Notes under the pieces: model-generated
Told to the model about the DNA's origin: nothing
The model's input: only the letters and a program-made list of their open reading frames with translations
The model's database searches: none
Assembly: GCF_041146795.1 (NCBI RefSeq)
Contig: NC_135187.1
Location: forward strand, 18,262,056-18,326,055
Direction of reading: 5' to 3'
From: Maylandia zebra
Lineage: Eukaryota > Chordata > Actinopteri > Cichliformes > Cichlidae
Length of the DNA: 64,000 nt
Made by a program: the position numbers and the translations under genes
In this document: piece by piece, positions 47,561-57,939 of the stretch
Layout: each line of letters starts with the position of its first letter
How positions within the stretch are numbered: the stretch's first letter is position 1

Positions 47561-50500
47561 TTAAAATACTTCTTCTTTGTCATCTGCATGTTGGAAGCTA
47601 GAATCACACTCCAGCTCCCCTGAGGCTGTGAACTCTTGCACCTGGGTCATCTCTTCTTCTTCTTCCTTTTCTCTACTCTCAACTTCCCTCTCTGCACCCT
47701 CCCCTCGGTGATCTCCTCCCTCCTCTCTCCTTTCTCTCTTCCCTGCCTTCTTCGCCTCTTCCTCGCACTCCCTTTTGCCATCTCCATCCTCTCTCACCCA
47801 CTCTCCTCCCTCTGCAGCCTCACGCATCACCTGGCTGGGATGTGGTGCCGCTAGCGTCTCCACAGGGGTGATGGACATGTCTTTGTCTTTCTCGGTGCTG
47901 GAGATGATGGCGGGGACACGGACACGTGCAGACTTGCTCCTTAAACGCATCTTGAGCTTATCTTCTTTTAACTGAAAGAGAGTGGAGAGTGCAAGATTTT
48001 TTTTTTAAGAAAACTCTGGTAAAAAACAAAACAAACCAAAAGACATGACAGAGCTGAGGTGTTGGGGAAAATGGTCATGCAGACACGGCACCTTGCGTCT
48101 CTCTTCAGCCAGCCGGATCTTCTCTTCAAACTCTTCTCTGGTGTGTAGCTTCTGAGCTTTCTTCACCTTCAGAGACTCCAGTCTGGCAGGAGGCCTGCGC
48201 CAGGCACCTTCATTGTCGTCCAGCTGATGCATACAAACACAGAAAATGACAGAAAACACTTCATGCATCTTTTTAGACAGGCAACCTGTCTGTACCACGT
48301 CTCACGCCCTATGGCAGACGGGATAAGCTCCAGCCCCCAACCCCCCACACTCGTGACCCTGAATTTAATATGCAGAATGGAATGGACGGATAGTTTAGCT
48401 TATGAGTATGAGTTTATGGGCAAAGATGGAATCAGGCAGCTCATTTTGTGCTTGGTTCATGGTGTTCTTCCTTATTTTCTTTTTCTTTAGTAAAAGTTTG
48501 TTGAACCGCAGCATTATTATGGATGCCACAGATTCAGGGACAGTAGCAGTCAGGCTATGGAAAAAGTTTTTATTTCGCTTTGTCAGATGTGTTGAGAAAA
48601 AAAAGCATCTTTTAGAATATGTACCCTGTTTATATCACTGTGCTTGTCTTTCTACTAAAAGTAAAGCTCCATTTGCAGTAAAGCTGTCAGATAACTGGCC
48701 TGTAAGGTCGTACCATGCTGTGCACACCAGGTACTCACCATGATGCTGTAAGCTTCTCCAACCCTGCTGCTCTTTTCTCTGTGCTGTTCCTTTGGGATGA
48801 TGCCCTGATTCAGCAGTTCCTCCAGGATCTTGTGGGACTTCTGGCGTTCAGTTATTTCATTATCCCACAGAAGTACGTCTGGAAAAACAAACCAACAAAA
48901 AAACAAGAAATAAACAAACACATATTATACACTCAAGGACATCTTACAAGCAAATAAATAACAAAATCACAGTATAGATAAAATAACAGTTGAAGACATC
49001 ATCGGAAAAAAAAGTCAATACATCACAGAATTAAAATAAAACGGAATAGGCAAGCTTAAACAGATGTGTTTTAACAGTGGTTATAGAGAGAGGGAGAGAA
49101 TCAGTGTTCTGAATGTGATTTGGGAGCGAGTTCCAAAGATGAGGAGCCACTCGGTTGCCAGCTCTAATGCCCATGGTCGTCAGGAGTGCAGAAGGTATAA
49201 TGAGAATGACAGAGGATGAGGAGCTCAGAGAACAGGATGGAGTGGTGATGTGCAAAAGATCAGGGAGACCTGGAGGTGAGAGATGGAGAGATAGAGAGAC
49301 TTAAAGGGCTTAAAGGACCAGGGCTGTCTGTACTGTGAAGGTGCTGAAAACCAGATTCAATTTGCTCATAGAGATGACTGTTAGTAAGGTGACAGTAAGG
49401 TGATGGGTCTACACTCGATTTCTTAAGAGTTGGAATTATCACAGCTAGAGGTAAAGGAAAAAGGCAGAGATTAGGGAGAAATGGATAATGTCAGTTATTC
49501 AATGAGTGAGAGAGGAACAAAATAAACAGGATATAACTGCCTGAGTGGAAAGTGGGTCAAGGCAACAGGTAGAAGGTTAAGATTTATCAGCAAATCCAGA
49601 TATTTTCTCAACAGTTGAGAGAGTGAAACTGGGAAAGAGGAAGGCAGATCACAGTGTGCAACATGTGGAATTATCTAGACCCAGCTGCTGATGGACATTG
49701 CTCTTCTTGGTATTGAAAAAAAGGCCATGGAAATCCTAATATTCCATTCACCAGACTTGATTAATGTTCCATACATATATTCCATAAATATTAGCTGTAG
49801 ACATGGCACCCTTAAAGTGGCCCATTTGTTCCTGATTTGTTTCTCTACAGCCTGATGAGTCAGACTACACACTCACTGTCCTGTGTAAATCTGTCCACTC
49901 ACTTTCTCTGATGCTCTCTGATGTTAGAAGAGGGAGTGTTCGGGGCACTGCTCCAGGTATGTCACCAGGTATTTCTCTGTTCTCCATCACCACCCCGCTG
50001 TCTGCTGTGCCCTTTGACACAGCTGAGTCTCCACGACCGCTGACCTTACTTCCTGTGTCATCCTGACAGCACAGACACAGAAAATAAATGCAGAAAGGGG
50101 ACATTATTAAATCCTGACATCATTCCTGTGGTATCACAGACATGAATTTGTCATGGTAACATCTGTGTTAACGTATTATCAATTTGTCATATAGGTTTAC
50201 TTCACAGTCTCAATCAGCTACATTTTACAAAAAAAAAAGTACACCGAAATACATATTCACCTTTTATTTTCTTATAGTGTACACTGGTACTGATTAAACT
50301 AACCCGGCAGCATAAAACACAACTACAGTTTACTGCGCAAGTTCACAAGTCCAGTGTGAAATAAACCTACATAAAAAGTTGATTTCTTTGAGCCCCATAT
50401 TGTATTTTTAAGGAATGCTTTTCAACTATGGTATAAACTATGAGGTTCGTGTGAAATATAAATTCATTCATGAGATTTAGAGGGGAAACCACTTTTATCA

Positions 50501-50569
50501 AATCTGTTGCAACTGACATGACCAAAAATGTGTCTTTTCATTTGTCTCTTCTTTTCTTTATTATAATCG

Positions 50570-50604
<35 letters not shown>

Positions 50605-51214
50605 TATATATATGTATATATATAGATATATATGTGTATAAATAATCCCCATTTTTGAAAACAACAACAAAAGTTGCATTAAGGACTGCAATGAGACGAA
50701 ACTGGATTCTTCTTCAGCCTTTAAGAGCAAGCCCAAACTTTTAGTCTTTATAAAAAGTAAGATATATTAACACTGATATTGCCAAACTTTTTTTTTCTTT
50801 TTGCCTTGACACATCTGAAGCTGGTCTGATAGGACTTAACCATCATTACTCAGGTTCGTACCACAGAAGAAGAAGCATTGTGAAGGCACCTGCCCTTGTT
50901 GCCTTAACTTTATAGTTTATGTGAGAGAGTTGGGCTATACCAGTCTTTCAGCTTGCTGTTTTTCCAAAAAAAAGGAACAAAATGTTTTTTTCCCCTGCTA
51001 GAGAAGACTTCATAATAAATATCTATGTTCAAAAGGAAAATTTCACTTCCCTTACAACTTTCTATGAATTTTCTTTAAAAACTGTCACAAACAAACACCA
51101 GCTCTAGCGTCCTGTCCCCGGTTTTACTAGTGGGTGGTGGGACACCCAGCCTACCTCGTCTCCATTCACTGTCAGCGTTTGGACCGCGGTGATCGTGGAG
51201 TTCATGCATCCCAT
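47561..51214 (-). CDS. stmnd1: STMND1, stathmin domain-containing protein 1
   Basis: STMND1 is a little-studied stathmin-family protein; tubulin binding is presumed from the family. Five coding exons on the minus strand: 51155-51214, 49903-50062, 48739-48878, 48092-48223 and 47561-47971. They sum to 903 nt, or 300 residues plus TAA (human about 276). It starts MGCMNSTITAV, a Gly2/Cys3 pattern suited to N-myristoylation and palmitoylation, as in human MGC-. The stathmin-like part at about residues 80-175 reads ITERQKSHKILEELLNQGII, RPPARLESLKVKKAQKLHTR and EEFEEKIRLAEERRK, predicted long helix, matching the human order. The last exon is very rich in Glu, Lys and Arg (for example EEEEEMTQVQEF), a charged low-complexity tail. 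The neighbour rbm24 matches the human arrangement at 6p22.3. Family match is moderate in identity but consistent over three exons. Confidence 0.87.
48297..48400 (+). repeat. LINE-like fragment
   Basis: Degenerate copy with 'cagacgggataagctccagc' and 'cgtgaccctgaattt', related to the fragment at 11885-12030, in a stmnd1 intron. Confidence 0.5.
49020..49445 (-). mobile_element. decayed LINE fragment in stmnd1 intron
   Basis: On the minus strand, near 49440-49340, frames read VIPTLKKSSVDP-like and NSHLYEQIESGFQHLHSTDS, both reverse-transcriptase segments. Near 49160-49040 they read NRVAPHLWNSLPNHIQNTDS and LKTHLF-like residues, the C-terminal end of LINE ORF2. The catalytic core between them is deleted. 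It resembles the L2/CR1 group. Confidence 0.7.
50063..51154 (-). other. stmnd1: stmnd1 intron 1
   Basis: Non-coding. Contains an AAT trinucleotide tract (50571-50602) next to a TA-rich stretch. Nothing else recognised. Confidence 0.85.
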
Positions 51215-51839
51215 TTTCACCTTAAAGCAACGATGTGAAGTCAATCCTTGAAATTCATAAACCACCAGCTGTGTTTTGTTTTCTGGATTTCTTGTTGTTG
51301 TCTATGTGTTATCGACTGTTGTAGATTTGCATTCCTTCACTCAGACACTGCAGTCTCCATGGGTCCCGTGCGTTGCTAGGGGCCGTTGCTACAATAAATC
51401 TGACCTGGTCAAAGAGGTGATACTGCAAAGTCTACGTACAATGATCAAATTCGTTCATTTCTGATCAAATTTGTGCTTGCATCGTCCTTAAATGAACTCG
51501 TATGACAAATTTGTTGTCGGACTTCTGTTTGGGAGTAGAGTCGACTACAAAAGTATAATAGTGCCAGAAATCACTAGACGTGCATGTTACCAGATTACCA
51601 CAAACAGAGGGGCTTGGTAAATAATTCAGCCAGGAGTCAGTGTGCCAAAAATAATTATATAAAACATGACCCTGACACATAAAACACAACACACTGTTCC
51701 GCTTACCATTAATTTTTACTCAGATACCAAGTTTCAGTGCGTGTGACCTTCGTTTCCTAAAACAACAACAACATGAAAATAAAATGAATATAAGACGAAC
51801 GGACAGTGACAAATATCAACAAATAAGATACGCTTTTAA
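51215..51839. other. stmnd1 upstream region
   Basis: The likely stmnd1 5' UTR and promoter lie just above 51214. No TATA box or conserved gene was seen here. Confidence 0.5.
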
Positions 51840-51847
51840 TAAGCAAG

Positions 51848-53311
51848 CAGGGCCGGCCCGTGGCATAGGCCGTATAGGCAAATGCTAAGGGCGCCGTCCA
51901 TCAGGGGGCGCCACGCCAGTGCCACAAATGTTGAAAAAAAAAAAAAAAAGTTGGTACTATTATTTCTAAATACAAAAAATAATCCCACGTTAATTAAAAT
52001 GCAAAGTAAAGCTTATTTAATAGAAATATTATTTGTTACAACATTACGCCCCCCGCACGGTGCGCCCCCTCCCTCCCCGTATCATGGTTCCTTTTGGACG
52101 TCACCACATCAAAAAATCAACACAAGATGTCAAAACGGCCAAAGCTGTCAGGTGCCCAGGGAAGAAAAAAGAGAAAAGAAGAGGAGGAGAAACGAGAAAA
52201 AGACAGAGGTAGGTAACGTTAGCCTACATGAAATTATTTGTCTGAATGTGATAGTAACCTAAATTTTTAGCATTAAGCTAATGTTACATGATTCGCTAAT
52301 TGCTAATCAATAAATAGCTAGTTAACTGTTTTAACGTCAGTTAATATTGTGGAGGGGGCTAAATTGTTATGGAAAATAATAATGTAACGTTAGGTAATTA
52401 CAGTACTCCCACCTTTCCTCATTTGTATTCATCTTTTAAGCAGGTGTTTTTTGTTTACATTGTTATTGCCTTCTGGTTAGCTAACGTTTACCCTGCAGGT
52501 AATAGTCACTTTTCCACCCCTGTATATATTATAGTTGTAAGCCTAGTTGTTAAAGTGCACATCATTAATGTTAATTAAGCAATATCACATGAGAGGGAAT
52601 GCTGTTTTTTAATATGAGCACTGCTGTGATTCGGTCAAAGATAATCATAACATAACATTCTCATATGATATTATACTGTTACTTTGCATTCTGCTATTCA
52701 GCATTTCACTGTAATGATGACAATAAATTGAATCTAATCTAATTTGCATATCAGTTAACATCATACATATATCTCTTTGCTTTTTCATTTATATTATATA
52801 ATTTCATTTTATTCCTGGAATCATATGTTTTTATTATTAGACTTTAATACTCAGTGGTGTCACATACTCCTCTCTTCAGATGCACTGTTGAAGTTTCTAA
52901 ATCCCACCCCTGGGCCATCTACCACATCTACCGCTGCTGCCTCCACTTCAGCATCACAACCCACCAGTGATGCAGCTTTAGCAGCACAACCCAGCCATGA
53001 TGCAGCAGCATCAAGCGGTCTTCCTGTTGCCTCCACCTCAGCAGCACAACCCACCAGTTTTGCAGCAGCATCAAGCGGTGTTATTGTATTTCATATATTC
53101 ATTTTTTAATTTTTTGTATTCATTTATTTATTCATATATTTTTTTTATCTTGTTAATTATTCTGATTGTGAATTTGCTTTCTTTAAGTAAAAAAAAAAGG
53201 TCAAAGACAAAGCTATTCGGTTTCTTGTGAGTACATACACTACACTGCCGATGTAGGGGGGCGCCACCTGAAATCTTGCCTAGGGCGCCAGATTGGTTAG
53301 GGCCGGGCCTG
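51848..53311 (+). mobile_element. internally deleted hAT transposon (TTF/ZMYM-type)
   Basis: A 1464-bp element with the 8-bp target duplication TAAGCAAG on both sides (51840-51847 and 53312-53319). Terminal inverted repeats are left CAGGGCCGGCCCGTGGC and right (reversed) CAGGCCCGGCCCTAACC, with a matching subterminal GGGCGCC. It keeps the first coding parts of a transposase gene. Exon 52127-52208 begins MSKRPKLSGAQGRKKRKEEE and ends at a GTAGGT donor. A second exon from 52880 continues the frame (DALLKFLNPTPGPS) into a Ser/Ala/Thr-rich stretch with an internal direct repeat, to a stop near 53109. The catalytic core and dimerisation domain are absent. The start is typical of the hAT group whose proteins are often annotated as ZMYM1-like or TTF-type. 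Confidence 0.85.
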
Positions 53312-53649
53312 TAAGCAAGATTAAAATAACAGTTCTTCTTTCTTGGGGAGAAGGTAACATGCAACTTTCTGTTTTTTTCCAGTTCTGAACAAAAACCACA
53401 AAATACATCAAGGCAGTTGCCTAAGTATGGGCTTAATGAGGGTTATATAATATTGGACAGGTAGTCTGATATCCTGAAAAGCGAGGGGAAAAAGCATCTT
53501 TCAGTTTAACTATTTTGTCTGCTGATACAACGGATAGGCTTGGTCAATTGTGGTACAATAGCCATTTGTATAAGAGGTAACATATGAGAGAGATACTCCC
53601 TACAGCTTATGACAAAATTTGATTCGATTTGATTGATGACCCTAATCAT

Positions 53650-53900
53650 GACCTTTTGACCTCCCCCCTCCCCCCCGGAAGTGTGTAATTTGATCCCCTA
53701 AGCGTGACGAATTGCAACCGGAGAAGGGAGGGGGAAACCCCCGGAAGTGTGTAATTTGATCCCCTAAGCACGCCACCTGTTGCGCCACCTGTTGTTGGAA
53801 AAAAAAGAAAAAAGTTTTTAGAGGGAGGGAGGGGTCTGCGGCAGGGGAGGGGAATAAAAGCAGAGAGGAGGCCGTCACAATTTCTAGGCACAGACGCAAG
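53650..53900 (+). promoter_or_regulatory. TATA-type promoter with 30-bp direct repeats
   Basis: A roughly 30-bp direct repeat (CCCGGAAGTGTGTAATTTGA and extension to ccctaagc) occurs at about 53676-53705 and 53739-53769. It contains the ETS-like core CCGGAAGT. A TATA-like GAATAAAAG lies near 53851-53860, followed about 45 bp on by an ATG at 53901. The layout of enhancer repeats, TATA and a short leader is compact, like a viral or transposon promoter. Confidence 0.5.
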
Positions 53901-54017
53901 ATGGATCCTTTGATTCTGCAGCCCAGCAGCGTTCCTGTGTACTTGGACGGCGAAGAGATCTGCTCTCCCGAGGCCGCTAGCATGGGAGGCAGCAGCAGCG
54001 AGTGGTCCTCGTCGATT

Positions 54018-54241
54018 AAATCAAATCAAATCACTTTTTATTGTCACATCACATGTGCAGGCACACTGGCACAGCACATGCGAGTGAAATTCTTGTGTGC
54101 GAGCCCCACAAGCAACAGAGATGTGCAAACACAACAACACAAACGAGCAAAATACAAGAATGGCCAACCTGAAACTAATAAATATATGTACAATATATAA
54201 TAGTGTATGCATTTCTGGATGTGTATACTAAATATTTTCCT

Positions 54242-54310
<69 letters not shown>

Positions 54311-54343
54311 CACATTTTTACAAATTAAATAGTAAAAAAATAA

Positions 54344-54377
<34 letters not shown>

Positions 54378-56034
54378 TATATAAAATATACAGAGTTGAA
54401 TATGTGCAAAACAAGTGGCATTTATATACAGTGTGGAGTGCATAATGTTGAAGTTCCAGTAGTGAAGCTGAGGTGTCTATGACGTGTTCAGCAGTCTGAT
54501 GGCCTGATGGAAAAAGCTGTCTCTCAGTCTGCTGGTTCGGGACCGGATGCTGCAGAACCTCCTTCCTGATGGAAGCAGTCTGAACAGTTTATGGCTGGGG
54601 TGACTGGAGTCCTTGATGATCCTCCCCGCTTTCCTCAGGCAGCGCTTCCTGTAGATGTCTTGGAGGGAGGGAAGCTCACCTCCAATTATCCGTTCAGAGC
54701 ACCGCACTACTCGCTGGAGAGCTTTGCAGTTGTAGGCGGTGCTGTTGCCATACCAGGTGGTGATGCATCCAGTGAGGATGCTCTCAATGGCACAGCGATA
54801 GAAGGTCCTGAGGATGCGGGGGCTCATGCCGAATCTTTTCAGTCTCCTGAGAAAGAAGAGGCGCTGCTGCGCCTTCTTCACTGTTTTGTTTGTGTGTACT
54901 GACCACGTAAGATCCTCAGCCAGATGTACTCCAAGGAACCGGAAGCTGCTCACTTTCTCCACAGCAGCGCCGTTGATGGTGATGGGGGTGTGTACTTCTC
55001 TGCACCTCCGGAAGTCCACTATCAACTCCTTTGTCTTTGCGACGTTGAGGGTGAGATGGTTGTCTTGACACCAGTGGGTCAGGGCGCTGACCTCCTCCCT
55101 GTAAGCCGTCTCATCACCGTTGGTGATAAGACCCACCACTGTAGTGTCGTCCGCAAACTTCACAATGATGTTGGAGCTGTTAGTGGCTGTGCAGTCGTAG
55201 GTGTAGAGTGAGTACAGGAGAGGGCTCAGTACACACCCCTGTGGAGCACCAGTGTTCAGTGTGATGGGGGATGAGGTGATGCTGCCCAGTCTGACCACCT
55301 GGCGTCTGTCAGACAGGAAGCTAAGGATCCAGCTGCAGAGGGAGCTGCTCAGTCCTAGATCCTGCAGTTTCCTGTCCAGCTTCGAGGGAACGATGGTATT
55401 GAATGCTGAGCTGTAATCTACAAACAGCATCCTCACATACGTGTCTCTCTTCTCCAGGTGTGACAGGGCAGTGTGTAGTGTCAGGGCTATGGCATCATCA
55501 GTGGACCTGTTGTGGCGGTATGCAAACTGTAGAGGGTCCAGTGAGTCGGGTAGTGCAGAGCAGATGAAGTCCCTGACCAGCTTCTCGAAGCATTTGCTTA
55601 CGATGGGGGTCAGGGCTACAGGTCGCCAGTCGTTCAATGAGGAGATGGTGGAGGATTTGGGTACAGGGACGATGGTGGCCATTTTGAAGCAGGCTGGGAC
55701 TACAGACAGAGAGAGGGAAAGGTTGAAGATGTGCGTGAACACTCCAGCCAGCTGAGCCGCGCATGACCTGAGGACGCGGCCGGGAATCCCGTCCGGACCA
55801 GTAGCTTTGCGTGCGTTCACCTTCCTGAAGCACTTCCGCACATCCTCCTCAGACACAGTGTGCGCACTGACGTCATCCGCGGTGCGCACACTGTCCGGTC
55901 TCATGGTGTTCGCTGTGTCGAATCTAGCGTAGAATACGTTTAGATCCTCACACAGAGAGGCCGTGGTCTGCGGTGTGCTGGTTTTCCCTCTAAAGTCTGT
56001 GATCGTGTTTAGTCCCTGCCACATACTTATCAGA
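54018..56034 (-). mobile_element. 5'-truncated LINE, L2/CR1-like group
   Basis: About 2 kb, inserted in the minus orientation. The frame 54477-56024 gives 515 codons of reverse transcriptase with no stop. Motifs in order are ATGPDGIPG, NDWRPVALTPIVSKCFEKL, FVDYSSAFNTIVPSKL, GAPQGCVLSPLLYSLYT and FADDTTVVG, with both catalytic Asp regions present. The C-terminal part (LRRLKRFGMSPRILRTFYRC, GGELPSLQDIYRKR) is complete to a stop at 54477. The N-terminal endonuclease is missing, so the copy is dead on arrival. Its 3' UTR (54018-54476) carries TG and AAT tracts and ends in a GATTT repeat (seen as aaatcaaatcaaatc). Confidence 0.92.
54244..54308. repeat. (TG)n microsatellite in LINE 3' UTR
   Basis: About 64 bp of TG repeats, followed by an (AAT)n tract near 54343-54375. 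Confidence 0.96.
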
Positions 56035-56311
56035 TTATCAGCGACAGATTATCAGCGACACCCCCGTCACCGTCTACAGTAACAGATCCGAAGCAACCGC
56101 CGCTCCGCGGAAAGAAGGCTTTGAGTATGACATATTCAAATACAGCATATTTACTATGGAAGGCCTCGATCCAGACCTTGCGACCCTACCGGAAATACTC
56201 CGGAAGTGTCTAGTCATTTTCAGACCTGATGCGTCATGTTCCATAAGCATGAGGGGAGGGGTATGGTTGCCGGGGGGGGGGGGGAGATCAGAGAGGGTTC
56301 CTGAAGCATAG

Positions 56312-56739
56312 GGGTGATGCAGCAGCAGTTGACTCTGTGCTGTATAGAGAGACAGAGCGGCAGTTAGTTTTCCACAAACTCATAGTTTGAATTCTGTTTC
56401 AATATTATGACAATTTTCTCTGTATTTCTTTTTTTTTTTCTTTTTTTTTTTTACAATAGCGGGTGTAATTTTACTTTCTTAAGCTGCACCGGCGTTTGTA
56501 ATGGAAATTAAGAGTGACTTCCTGTAGAGATTTCAATAGTATTTTATTTTCCTATAATACAGACGCTGTAAAAAACCTTTAAGATACACCATAGCTTGTG
56601 ATGAAAAGAAGAACTTTCTATCCGCTTGTAACCTACAGGCTGCCTATGTGTAAAAAACGAATAAATATCCCTTAGTGAATACTACTTTTCCTTTTGAGAG
56701 ACTGAAAAACAAACCATAATTGCAGCGACAGGCGATCTT

Positions 56740-56742
<3 letters not shown>
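56312..56742. other. intergenic stretch without recognised gene
   Basis: AT-rich, with two long T runs near 56429-56452. No gene or known repeat recognised. Confidence 0.6.
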
Positions 56743-56789
<47 letters not shown>

Positions 56790-57113
56790 GCGGGCCAAGG
56801 AGGAGTTTTTTTCTTCAATACTTTAACAATAAGTTTTCTCAATAGATAGAAAATGAAAATGAGGAGTCAACAGCCGATATTATCAGTGCTTGTAACCCGG
56901 TAAATAATTTCGTACATCTCCCCATAAAACAAGTCTTAGTGGAAAAAAGCTCATATTCGAATAAGTTTATTAAAGCACCCCCCTCTGTGGGAAAGAGTCA
57001 ACCATGAGGCGAGTTTTGTCAACAGCAATTGTCCATTTGGTAAAACAAATATCCGCCTCAAAGTCGTATTTTACCGTTGCAGAATGTGGAAAACAGACGG
57101 CGTTCGCAAGAAG

Positions 57114-57212
<99 letters not shown>

Positions 57213-57510
57213 GCGGGCCAAGGAGGAGTTTTTTTCTTCAATACTTTAACAATAAGTTTTCTCAATAGATAGAAAATGAAAATGAGGAGTCAACATCCGA
57301 AAAACAAGTCTTAGTGGAAAAAAGCTCATATTCAAATAAGTTTATTCCCCTCTGTGGGAAAGAGTTTTTTTTCTCAGAGTCAACCATGAGGCGAGTTTTG
57401 TCAACAGCAAGAACAACTGTTGCCCATAAAGTAAAACAAATATAATCTAAGTCGTATTTTACCGTTGCAGAATGTGGAAAACAGACAGCCCTCACAGGAG
57501 GCACCCAGGG
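56743..57510. repeat. tandem duplication bounded by CA tracts
   Basis: Two copies of a unit, about 56789-57114 and 57212-57498. Each starts right after a CA tract (56744-56788 and 57115-57211) with 'ccgcgggccaaggaggagtt' and ends in 'gcagaatgtggaaaacagac'. Copy 2 lacks a block of about 50 bp present in copy 1 (around 56874-56925) and has small insertions elsewhere. The minus strand is open in both copies (for example CFPHSATVKYD and DKTRLMVDS), and three length differences in that stretch are multiples of three. Confidence 0.75.
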
Positions 57511-57939
57511 GCCCACCTCACACACCATAGTTAAAATATTTAAATTTCAACTAAATTTGTAGTAATGATCGGATTTCCTCACTTATCTACACCACACTCC
57601 TTGTCCTTGATTTCTTATCGTTTCTTATCGTTCCTCTGTCCCTTAATAGAAACCACATATATAGAAACTATCCTCCCTTTCAGTTGTCTTTTGCACTTCC
57701 ATATCACAAAGCAGTTACTGTAGGTTATTTTCTGCTTATGCATTAATGTAATTAATTAACTTATTTATCCTTAAGTAAGGTAATGACTTGAGTTCTAATG
57801 CTTTTTGTCTCTTGAGTTAGCTGTCAATGTGGGATTTTTTTCCCCTTTTGTCCAGTTAAAGCTGCCTTTCATTTTTCAACACAGCTTAAACTCTAATAGG
57901 TAAGCTTTCTTGTAATTTCTTAGTTCTGCAGTCTTCTTG

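Larger units (their letters stand above)
53901..56311 (+). pseudogene. unidentified short ORF split by a LINE
   Basis: The ATG at 53901 opens 39 codons, up to 54017, where a LINE in the opposite orientation begins. Beyond the LINE and one copy of a 14-bp duplication, the same register is open for 86 more codons, from 56051 to the TAG at 56309-56311. The first part begins MDPLILQPSSVPVYL and is acidic and Ser-rich at its end; the second holds EGFEYDIFKYSIFTMEGL. I recognise no family. It could be a host gene, a transposon gene or an old viral gene; nothing here decides. The last codons run through a 13-G tract, so the 3' end is uncertain. Confidence 0.5.

Noticed and set aside
47636..47975. 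Plus-strand frames rich in Leu/Ser/Pro opposite the stmnd1 last exon
   Set aside because: Complement of the Glu/Arg-rich coding exon.
54591..55833. Plus-strand frames of up to 104 codons within the LINE
   Set aside because: Antisense or shifted shadows of the reverse transcriptase frame.
56970..57272. Several frames with long HTHT or CVCV runs
   Set aside because: All come from the CA tract at 57115-57211.
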